Made by a program: the position numbers and the translations under genes | Shown here: one piece after another, positions 1-8,989 of the stretch | Numbering within the stretch: position 1 is the first letter of the stretch | Layout of the letters: the number at the start of each line of letters is the position of its first letter | Assembly: GCA_032768795.1 (NCBI GenBank) | Contig: CP136490.1 | Coordinates: forward strand, 1,674,001 to 1,738,000 | From: Tremella fuciformis | Taxonomy: Eukaryota > Basidiomycota > Tremellomycetes > Tremellales > Tremellaceae | Length of the DNA: 64,000 bases | Direction: 5' to 3' | Notes under the pieces: generated by a model | Told to the model about the DNA's origin: nothing | Seen by the model: only the letters and a program-made list of their open reading frames with translations | The model's database searches: none

Positions 1-1338
1 AATCTGACCCGGAAATGGGCCATCGTCGACCGACATCCAGATGTCTGATGAGCAGCTGACGTACAGCTTGGCTTGCATTGTCGGCACGCACACCTGCTCC
101 CAGGACTTCTCCAATTCCATGCCAAAAGTGACGTGAGGGAAGGCATTCATTCGGTCTTCCACAGGAACCCGCTCTATCCGAAGTGGCTGACGGGAGGGCG
201 TGAGGAGGTCATCATACTCGTGAAGATGATGATGCTTCTCTGACGGTTCCGTCAAAGCTTTGTAATCGGTCAAGCTTCTCAGGGAAGAGAGCTGTTGCAC
301 GCGAGCAGAATGTCGATCTGCAAAAGAACTCCGGCCAGGGAGTTTTTCATCCTTGTCGACTGTTTGGGTCCACTCCTCCATCTCGGGAATCGGTTGACTG
401 AAATCGCGACCGAATCCGATTCGTATCCATCCCCAACAAGTCGTGCAAAAGTAGTATTCGTGATGATTTGACAGGCCTCCAGGCAAAGCCTCCCAGACTT
501 CTTCGAGAGTCGAGACGTGTGAATGCTCAGCCTCAGTAGCAGTTGAGGTAGATGCCTGTTCCGATGTGAGAGTTGGGTCGTCAGACAGTTTGATGAGATC
601 GGGTACCGGAGATGGATTGCTTTGTGACAAGCGCTTCGATGCGGATCTGGGAAGATCGTCGATGATCGGTTGGACAAGCTCATGCTCATGAGCAAGCTGC
701 AGCCATCGGCGCGGCAGAATGCCAGGGCCAAGGGTCGGAAACTCGGCTGCGGGAGGCGAGTCGGTGCTGTGAACGTCTTCGATCCACGTATCGTGCTGCA
801 GCTTAGCCTCGGCAGGCTTCATCGGCCGCGAGGGGCCCGCGACGCTATCCCACATCACGACAGTCTCATCCTCATCCTGGCCAATGTGCTCCGCAACGAC
901 GCCAGGTACATAGCCCGGAGGGTGCTCTTCAGGCGGTTCGTACACAGCTTCGGGGGGTCGATAAGGCGCGTGAGGAGCGTCCACTTCCTGGTCTACACCT
1001 GCTGGTTCATCCACATCGACAAGAGCTGCCGGGCCCGGTGGCGGCGGAGAGTGGATGTTGAATTCTAGCTCGCCTGACTCGCCGCGGTATCGCAAAGTTG
1101 GGCTGAGAGGGTGGGCTGGACGAGGTGCATAGTAGTGGGTCCGAGATGAGCCTGGTCGGTCTCGAGAGGGAGGCGAGCGAGGGCCATGGAGTTGTGAAGG
1201 CGAGGAGGAATGTGTGGATTTCGAAGGGGATTTGGGCGGCTTGTAGGCGAACGGACCCGTTGACTGACGGGAGTGCGTGGGTGTCACATTCTCGGCTTGA
1301 GACGGAAGAGTGTTGCTGTCTGGAGGTTCGTCTACCAT
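1..1338 (-). CDS. Unknown proline-rich protein, 5' part only (possible Ubp2-like deubiquitinase N-terminus)
   Basis: An uninterrupted reading frame of 446 codons starts at the ATG at 1336-1338 and leaves the window at base 1, so the gene is truncated at its 3' end. A TAA lies in frame 11 codons upstream of this ATG, which supports the start. The first ~200 residues are low-complexity and rich in Pro, Ser and His (PPEEHPPGYVPG-like runs). Around residue 300 follows a better-folded segment with a C-x2-C pair (YYFCTTCWGWIRIGFG), then a His-rich HHHLHEYDD stretch and, near the edge, LYVSCSSDIWMSVDDGPFPG. The late segment reminds me of the N-terminal region of fungal Ubp2-type ubiquitin hydrolases, but no catalytic Cys or His box is inside the window, so function is inference. 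No intron is needed. It is divergent from the nucleoporin gene to its right. Confidence 0.55.
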   Translation of the reverse strand, partial: MVDEPPDSNTLPSQAENVTPTHSRQSTGPFAYKPPKSPSKSTHSSSPSQLHGPRSPPSRDRPGSSRTHYYAPRPAHPLSPTLRYRGESGELEFNIHSPPPPGPAALVDVDEPAGVDQEVDAPHAPYRPPEAVYEPPEEHPPGYVPGVVAEHIGQDEDETVVMWDSVAGPSRPMKPAEAKLQHDTWIEDVHSTDSPPAAEFPTLGPGILPRRWLQLAHEHELVQPIIDDLPRSASKRLSQSNPSPVPDLIKLSDDPTLTSEQASTSTATEAEHSHVSTLEEVWEALPGGLSNHHEYYFCTTCWGWIRIGFGRDFSQPIPEMEEWTQTVDKDEKLPGRSSFADRHSARVQQLSSLRSLTDYKALTEPSEKHHHLHEYDDLLTPSRQPLRIERVPVEDRMNAFPHVTFGMELEKSWEQVCVPTMQAKLYVSCSSDIWMSVDDGPFPGQI

Positions 1339-1817
1339 CTTGCCTGCTTGCTCAGCTACCGAGAGCGAGGTTATGAGCGTTCCAGCCGACCGTGGTAACC
1401 AGGGCGTTCTCTATTCTCTACCGAGTTGAGGAAGTTGGCCCTTCATGGGAAGTAAGGGCTGTGCGTCGGCGCAAAGGTATCGGATACCAAGGAAACCAGG
1501 CTCGGCGTTCGACGCTGCGTGCTCTGCGATGGTGATGTATACTCTCGCGGTACTCTCAGCTGCTCTTGCGCAGCGCTCTGTGTCTCATGGCGGATGCGAT
1601 GGGATTGAAGGGGGAATATGTGTTCATCATTCCAATCGCTTTGGCATGACGAACGAGATCTAGGAATGGTCACGTGGTGATGGCGGCGACCGCCGCTTCA
1701 CCGTTTGGGTGGTGTCCGCGTTGCCTGACATCGCTCCTTGGACCAGACTGAACAACATAGTCCCCTCTTTATAGGATCAGCAGCGGGAGCAGAGACCAGC
1801 TCGGCAGGGACGACGAG
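1339..1817. promoter_or_regulatory. Divergent intergenic region, left-edge gene / NUP2
   Basis: About 480 bases between two divergently transcribed genes. It should hold both promoters. I see no clear TATA box. Short open frames on both strands here have no recognisable product and are read as chance. Confidence 0.5.
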
Positions 1818-4239
1818 ATGTCAAAACGCGGGGCAGGTCAGCAACTGACCAAAGACGGCGGGAGATCGGATGATGAAGACGAAATAGACGTCAGTCGCGA
1901 AAACATCTTGCGAGTTCTCAAAGCTGATGGACAGCCTGGCCAGAGATCAGAGCCTCTGGCCCCCGTAGAGGGTAGACAGTCAGTCGGTCGCCTTTTGATA
2001 TGATCGGGACTGACGCGGTAGAATCCGTGGACTCCCGAAACGCAAAGGACTAGGCGGACCAGCTGCTCCAAGTCCCGTGAGGACAATAAGATCTCCCAGC
2101 GCTACGCTCGCTCATCTACAGACTGCTCCATCGACACCTACATTTGGAAGTGCCCCGGCGGCTTCAGGAGGCGCATTCTCAGGCTTCAGCTTTGCCAAAC
2201 CCCCTGCAGCTCCGGGAACACCGTCATTCAGCTTTGGCACATCATCCGCCCCAGCCGCAACCAGCGAGCCAGCGAAGCCAACCTTTGGTTTCAGCTCTCC
2301 TCAGCCTGCTGTGCCATCGGCAACCCCGGCTTCTGCATCATCGCCTTTCGGCGGGTTCTCATTTGGAAAGCCTGCAGCCGCTGCACCAGCACCGGTGACA
2401 TCGACCTTCACCCCAGCTCCATCGAAAACCCCAGATACAACCCCAGCAGAGCCTGCCAGTGCACCGAAACCCTTCGCCAACTTCTCTTTCGGCTCGAGCG
2501 CTACACCTGCAACAACAATGACCGCTGGATCAATTGCAGGGTCTTCGTCTGGGCCGTCCAAGCAATCGTTTCCTGCATCGAGCTTCTCCTTTGCGTCCGC
2601 GGGTCCAGCAAATCCACCATCTGCGCTGGCACCTGTTGCGGCGCCCGGCCCAGTTGCGCCGGCAGCGGCAGCTGCAACTAGCTCGACTGAGAAGACTGCC
2701 AATCCTTCATCAGGATCTCAGACCTCCGAGACAACAATGACGGCAAATGGCCACGCCAACTTGAAACCGACGCAAGAGACCGAGCCAGACTCAGGAGAGG
2801 TGTCGTATTGGACCTCTCTCCGGGGTCTAAACGTTTCCATCCTCAACTTCCTCAAGTCTGAGCTCGACAAGGAGCCCTTCCTCGACCTCGGCTTCTACCT
2901 GCCGAGCCTCATGGCCCAATACGAAATTCATCTTGCCGATGCGGCCGCTTCAGCAGGCTGGCATCCACCAGAGACTGAAACACTGCAGGAGACCGACCAG
3001 GAGTCATCAAGTGCAACGGCGGCTAACGGCACGACATCACTTCCTACGCCTGCGGTCCCCGCCAAACCTTCGACGACCACCCAAGGCTTCACGGCCGGCG
3101 CACCCTCTTCCCTACCCGATGCATTGCCCAAACCTTCCTTCTCTTTCGGCGCGTCGGCGTCTGCGTCTACACCAAAGAAACCATCTGCACAAATGAACGA
3201 GCTGGTCAAGGAGGTGCTTGAGAGCAAGCCTGAGGCAGTCGCGGCCCCCGCTAGCGCACCGAAGCCGACATTCAGTTTCGGCACCCCATCAGCAGATTCG
3301 AAGAAATCTTCCACTATGTTCTCCTTTGCGCCGTCTGGACCGCTTCATCCGGCAACCCCCGAGAGCAAGACGTTCTCCCCGTCTGCAAATCTGGAGAAGC
3401 CAGACACCGCCGCAGCGTCTCCTGCACAACTTGGCAAATTTGGGCCCGGTGGCTCGCAACCTCAATTACCTTTCGGCGGTGCACGGGCGCCTTCAGGCTC
3501 CTCGTCGCCCGCTGCCGCCAAACAGTTCTCGTTCAGCTTCGGTGGCGCAAGCGCCTCACCTGCTGCGCCACCGACTACTGCCCCATCAGCCCCAACATTC
3601 AGCTTTGGCGCCAAGCCGGGATCAGCTCCATCCTTTGCATTCGGCGCTTCCTCTCAGCCCGCAGCGACAGGTGCGGGAGCTCCCAAAACGAACTTTTCTT
3701 TCGGGGCGAGCTCTAGTAGCGCTTTCGCCCCAGCATTGAAGTTTGCCGCACCGTCGACTCCCGCCTCGGGCGAGACTTCAGAAGCTCCATCGGGCGACGA
3801 GAATGCCGAAGCGAGTACCGAGCCTCAGGAGCCCAGCAAAAATCTGGCCGACTCTGTTGGGGCCGGGGAGGAAGGGGAGGAGACTGTGACGGAGGCTCGT
3901 GCCAAGCTGTATCGCTTTGCCGATGGGGCTCAAAAGCTCGAGGGGCTGGGAATGTTCAAGGTGAAGAAGAGCACCAAGGGGGATGGCAAGAAGAGGCTGC
4001 TCATGCGCACAGACGGGGGCGGGAACGTGATACTGGTACGTGTGGCCTGCTTGGCCGGGCTCGAAGCTGACATGCAGAACATGTCCCTTTCGGCCGACAT
4101 TAATCTTTCGCAGGAGGGTGCGCAGGTCAAGTTTGTAGGATTCGACAAGGACGGCAAGGCCGCTGCGTACACGTTGAGGGTGAAGAACGCCGAGAGCGCT
4201 TCGGCGTTGGCGGATGTGATCAAGAAGGAGCTAGAGTGA
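1818..4239 (+). CDS. NUP2: FG-repeat nucleoporin of the Nup2/Nup50 family with C-terminal Ran-binding domain
   Basis: Proposed exons: 1818-1978, 2022-2076, 2122-4035, 4078-4239 (763 aa). The protein opens with MSKRGAGQQLTKDG, the conserved importin-alpha-binding N-terminus of Nup50/Nup2. Splicing 1979-2021 (GTCAGT...GTAG) restores the family motif RGLPKRKG. The centre carries many FSFG/FGFS-type repeats in Ser/Pro/Ala-rich sequence, plus one ordered block (SYWTSLRGLNVSILNFL). The last ~120 residues form a RanBP1-type domain (AKLYRFADG ... RTDGGGNVIL NMSLSADIN). The introns at 2077-2121 (45 nt) and 4036-4077 (42 nt) are stop-free multiples of three. The second clearly interrupts the Ran-binding domain (VIL/NMS), so it must normally be removed. 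The role from the family is karyopherin release and Ran-dependent import at the nuclear basket. If 2077-2121 were retained the protein would be 778 aa. Confidence 0.9.
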
Positions 4240-4737
4240 GGAGTTGTGCCTTTTGGGCGTGTGGGGAGACGTCAAGCGCTATGCATGTTCCTCTTGCATG
4301 GCTAGGTCCAGACTATGAGCGGTTCTTCTGAGCGGTGGTCGTGCTGGCATGGTGCAACGACTCGCAAACAGCACGCCTTATCTCCTTGTAGGCTGCAGAG
4401 GTAGTCACCGGTGCCGCGTGCCGTAACCGCATGTGGACTGGCGGGTGCCTCGCAACTCCGCTCTCCTCTCTCTCAATCATCACCAAGTTACTTTCCCCGT
4501 GCGCCTCTTCGGCTTGGAGCTGATTCATCTCTGACCAATGACCAAAGGGAGATTGCACCCATGCCCGTCATCCCGCTCGCCGGAATGTCAGCATCGTTGC
4601 CTTTGGCCGGGATGGGATTGGTCTGAGCGGGATTGCTGATGGCTGATTCATCCCTGGCCCCTTGGACAGATATAAAGCAAGTCTCGAGCGCAACCAAGTA
4701 CAGTGACCAGCTTCATTCCGAGTAGGCGCCAAGCAAG
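4240..4737. promoter_or_regulatory. Intergenic region and promoter of the catalase-like gene
   Basis: About 500 bases between NUP2 and the catalase-like gene on the same strand. It contains a run of CCG/GGGATG-rich sequence and ends in the TATA element listed separately. No coding sequence was recognised. Confidence 0.45.
4671..4676 (+). promoter_or_regulatory. TATA box of the catalase-like gene
   Basis: TATAAA lies 62 bases upstream of the chosen ATG (4738). This spacing suits a TATA-driven, inducible gene. It is one of only two clear TATAAA elements at this distance in the window; the other serves the NmrA-like gene. Confidence 0.6.
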
Positions 4738-5722
4738 ATGCCCCTCCCTGCTGATCCCGCGGTGGTCGAAGTCGGTTCGGGGATCGTCAAGACGCTTCAC
4801 GAGATATTCGGGCCGCACCCCGGCTCGAGACCCGGTAGGTCTGCCTCCCGCCAACAAAGAGAGGAGGGTGACCTTAGCGCATGCCAAGGGCGTCCTGCTC
4901 AGCGGCACATTCACCCCGACACCCGCCGCCTCCCAGCTCTCGCGCGCCGAACACCTCTCCGCCCCGAGCACGCCGGTGCTCGCGCGCTTCTCGTCGTCGA
5001 CTGGCCTGCCGCAGATAAGCGACACGGACCCGAACGGCAATCCGCGCGGACTGGCCGTGCGCTTCCAGCTGCGCCCCTCGGGCGACGGCACGCGCCGGCA
5101 CACCGATATCGTCGCGCACAGCACGCCGCGCTTCCCCGTGCGCACGGGGGCCGAGTTCCTCGCGTTCTTCCACGCCGTCCAGGCGGGGCCCGCGGCCGTT
5201 GGCGCGTTCTTGGACGCCCACCCGCCCGCGGCGGCCTTTGTCGCGTACCCCAAGCCGTTCCCCGCGTCGCTAGCGAGCGAGGCGTTCTACTCGGTGTCGG
5301 CGTTCAAGTTTGTCTCCCGGGACGGAGAGGAGAGGTATGTGCGGTATCGGTTCGTCCCGCCCGCTGGCACGCAGTATCTCTCGCCAGACGAGGTGGCGGG
5401 CAAGGGCGCCGAGTACCTCTTTGGAGAGGTGGAGGCGGCTGTCAAGGGCGCCGGGGTCGAGTTCAAGCTCGTCGTACAGCTTGCGAAGGGCGGCGACGTG
5501 GTGGATGACGCCACGGTGGTCTGGCCCGAGGACAGGGAGCTGCTGGAGCTGGGCACGATACGGCTGGATGGCGTCGTGGATGATAACGAGGAAGAGCAGC
5601 GCAAGATCATTTTCGACCCTGTGCCCCGGGTCGATGGTGTCGAGCCGTCGGGCGACCCGTTGATCGACGTGAGGGCCGCTGCGTACCTTGTGAGCGGCAA
5701 GGAGAGGCGGGCAGCCAAGTGA
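4738..5722 (+). CDS. Small catalase-like heme peroxidase (catalase core, SrpA-type)
   Basis: Exons 4738-4834 and 4878-5722 (313 aa). The 43-nt intron (GTAGGT ... GTGACCTTAG) restores the catalase N-terminal signature RPAHAKGVLLSGTF, which places the distal heme His at residue 34. Downstream, ARFSSSTGLPQ, DTDPNGNPRGLAVRF and DIVAHSTPRFPV are the catalase-fold motifs following it. At ~310 residues it is far shorter than classical catalases (480-700) and matches the minimal 'catalase family peroxidase' group, which probably uses organic co-substrates or low peroxide rather than high-rate dismutation. There is no obvious signal peptide and no C-terminal SKL tripeptide (it ends RRAAK), so the location is probably cytosolic. 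The start gives good context after the TATA box. An alternative frame starting at 4703 without the intron lacks the conserved N-terminus. Confidence 0.88.
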
Positions 5723-6144
5723 CGCAGAGGTCAATCGTATACTATACCGTGATCCTGTACTCGTAGTGGTTGTAGAACGATACATCGCGTGCGTCATACA
5801 TGGCAGGCAATACATGAGGGGCGGAAGAGTGGTATAGTCTATGAAGGAGAAAGCACAACAACAGTATGCTGCACACAACTTTTGGTGTAGTCATGGCAAC
5901 TTTTGATTTCTAGATCCTCCAAGCCGTGATAGGTCGTCGCCAGCTTGGCAAGCACGGGCACAGCGCAGAGTGAGCGGCAAGTATCGGTGCACACCCTAAG
6001 CAGCAAGGCAGGCATCATCGAGTGCCATCCGACAGGCCCACCCGTGTGGAGTACTCTGGTGATGTATCTTCGTCGGTGGCTTAGTTGCAGCATCGAGCAG
6101 CGGATTGGCAATTCTTGCGTTGCACCAGTAAGGTCGTCAGGCGT
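5723..6144. other. Convergent intergenic region (3' UTRs)
   Basis: About 420 bases between the converging catalase-like and SFP1-like genes. It is presumably made of both 3' UTRs. Nothing else was recognised. Confidence 0.4.
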
Positions 6145-8111
6145 TTACGACCGACCGAGCTCCTCCAAAGTCCCGGTAGACGCGAACAACATGGCCTCGG
6201 GTCCTCGCTGGATCGGGAGTTGCAGTCCGCCAAATGCGCCAGGACGCTTCATGGCAGCTTGCTGGGCCTGTGCGAGCGCCGTAACGCCGGCTGGCCGGGT
6301 CTGGCTCAGAGCGCCGGGACGAGCAGGTGTCACGCCGGGCGCAACGGGACGGTTCGTCGGGATCGTGTAAGGCGCAGCGGCCGGACGTGCGTGCAGAGCT
6401 TGAGGCGGCCGAGGCTTGGTGGGATTGGGAGGGACTGTAGGCGGAGTGGGGTGCGTGCCGTTCTCGAGCATTCGCAATCCCCAAAGACCGTGCTCTCCAG
6501 AGTTGAGGTAGTGGTACTTGAGACCGTTCATTTGGCGGTATCGTTTGTTGCATCCGTTGCCAACGGCACAGACGAAAGGCTTGTTCCGGCGTTCGGCCTC
6601 TTCAAGAGAGAGCCCAAGGTCCACGGCATCATGGATGGCAAAGTCACATTGTCTGCAAGTCAGTTCGTTCAAGGAGCGGCTACACGATGGACTGACCCTT
6701 TCTCACGGTGATATTTGAGTCCGTTGCTCTGCTTGTACGATTTGTTGCAGCCGGGATTTGGGCACCTCCACGGCCTGTCGGTAGAGAACAGACTGGGCTG
6801 AGGCAAGGGCTCATCGGCCGCTGCCTTCTTTTCAGCGGTAGCAGCAGAAGCTTCGTTGCCGTCGGCAGTGGGAGCCTCGGTGGCAGAGGCAGGAGTTGGA
6901 GGGGCGGATCCATGGAGGACCGTGGGGGCGACGGCAGAAGGAAGCTTCTCGTCGCCCTCTTTTGCAATTTCGGCAGTTTTACCTGATACGACATCGTTGA
7001 ATGCCCTGTCAAAGTGTCGTTTTTGATTGATGGCTTGTTTCGAGGCAGGGAAGAACGCGGAGCGTCCTGATCCTTTGTGGATCGGGAATATGGGAGAAGT
7101 CTGCGCCGAAGTGTCCGGCGTGACTACCGATCCGTCAGGCGGAGAAGAGTTGGTCGACACCCTTGACAGCGGGGCGGATGGTACATGAACCGGCTCGATG
7201 GGGGAGGTGAGAATAGCAGTGATCTCTCCCGGTATGGACGGAGGCAGCTCGCTGCTCGGCGTCGCGGGCTTGCTGCCGCTGCCAGCGATCGGAATGGGAT
7301 ACGTCGGTGGCGATCCGCTATTTCTGCTTGAGCCAGCGGCGGAGATCTGCTTTTCGAGTGGCGAGAGCTTGTAGTCGATACCTTCCATATCCATGTCCAT
7401 CGAGAACAGGTTGTGCCCCTGCATATCTGCCTCGCCCAAAGGATGCACGTCTTCGACGTGTTCCAACAGCTCGTGCAGCCCGCCGAACTTTTGCTTGCAG
7501 CACTCGTACTCTTTTGTGAGCTCGGCGTCGGAGCGGGCAGCCATGAGACTGTGCACTTGTCCGCGGGAATAGGAAGTGGAGAGTGAGGCCGACATGTGGT
7601 GCATTGAGAGCGAGTTGAAGGATGACGAGAGGGCGTTCATGGGATAGTCGGAGGGTGTACGATTCTGCACTGCAGCCGCGTAGCTGCGACGTGAGACTGA
7701 TGCGGGGAGGTGGAAGGACGAGTTGAGGAATGATGAGGGCTCCATGGTGACGGAGGTGGAGAAGGGTATGGGTGGCGAGTCGGTCCTGGGACGTCAATCA
7801 ACATGATGCTGATGAGAAGAGGTTGATGCCCACCCGACGTTGTAGAATCGTGCCCCAAAGCTACCTGCGACGCCTCCGACGACGCCGCTCATCTTCTGAC
7901 TCCTTGATGATGTGCCAAAGCCGGGTCTGTTCTCGAGAGAAAAGCCCGCACCGTTTGTGAAGCTGATTCCTGTCATTGCGCCGTACGACATGGGTGAGGC
8001 ACCGGTCTTGGCTGAGGGACCCAACCCAAGCGCCTGGGGATGCTTGAAACCTCCTCCGAGAGGATGATTCGGATTCTTGGTGGGCACGGGTTGTGCGAGT
8101 GGGGAGGTCAT
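6145..8111 (-). CDS. Sfp1/JAZF1-like C2H2 zinc-finger transcription regulator
   Basis: Read from right to left: exons 8111-7834, 7785-6697, 6652-6145 (624 aa). The ATG at 8111 starts MTSPLAQPVPTKNP. The 48-nt intron 7786-7833 and the 44-nt intron 6653-6696 both give consistent phase, and the latter restores YHREKGQCDFAIHD between two zinc fingers. A degenerate finger of JAZF1 type (CCKQKFGGLHELLEHVEDVH, about residues 187-207) is followed by a long Ser/Pro linker. Two closely spaced C2H2 fingers come next: RCPNPGCNKSYKQSNGLKYH, about 430-455, and VCAVGNGCNKRYRQMNGLKYH, about 480-505. The C-terminus is Pro/Ala-rich. This split finger order is that of fungal Sfp1, a TOR-linked regulator of ribosomal-protein and cell-size genes. 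Nuclear function is inferred from the family. Confidence 0.85.
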
Positions 8112-8989
8112 GTTGGGAGGCGGGGGGGAGAGGCAGCCACCTTGCGGAGTGAGGGGCGCACAGAGCACAAAGCAACAGGAAAGGTGCAAGTAAGCGGGTA
8201 GAGGTGCTAGCGTGATGGTTCGAAAGGGAAGATCGGCTGATGCTAGTGGGAAGAAGGGGTGGCGATCGTTTCCAACGAGGCAACCGGAGGGAGGGGAGGG
8301 GAATTCCTCAGGTAGTCGTCTCCCGGTGATATATGTCGTGTCAACGATGCTATGCAGTGATGTGATGTGATGAGCTATTGCTGGTGTTGCAGCTGCTACT
8401 TATTGCTTATGCAGTGCTATGGTGTGTGGTGTATGGTGTACTCTTTTAGGTCGATTGTCAATGGTCCTGGGTCGCCCGACTTTTCAACAGGGGCGGACCC
8501 GTCACAAGGTTGAATCGTCAAAAGACCCTGAACGCCCTGACCCCTCACCCTCTCAGCTGTCCGTGCATCTCACACACACCAACCTGGATCCGGCAAGAGC
8601 GGGGGGGGGGTTGCGCCCGCCCGCAGAGTTCAGGGACAGACTGCCTTTGAGCCCACATGCATACGTACCCCTCCACATCTCCCCCCACTTTGTAGCCGAC
8701 CGACCTCATCGGCCGCGGATGGGAGCAAGTCATTTAAGAGAACAGTCTAATGGCCGACCATGGCAGACAACAGAGATCCCTCGCAGTCACTGTGGACCTC
8801 TATTGTGACTACATTACAATGCCGAAATATGCACATAGTCCCGTTCCTGCTATATGCTTCATTGTCCCAGCACCCCCTGACAGTGACGTGTCATGAACAA
8901 CGCCTCGGATCCGGCGATCCCACCGGCATCTCGTCACGGATGTCCAGGCTCATTGTGTTTCATCTCTGCTGCTTTGATATGACACCGAC
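8112..8989. promoter_or_regulatory. Long divergent promoter region between SFP1-like and VPS3-like genes
   Basis: Nearly 880 bases without a supported gene. Features seen are G/C homopolymer tracts near 8128 and 8605-8614, TGTGATG/TGTGGTG-type repeats around 8350-8440, and a pyrimidine-rich 5' leader next to the zinc-finger gene. A long regulated leader would fit a TOR-linked transcription factor, but that is inference. Confidence 0.4.
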
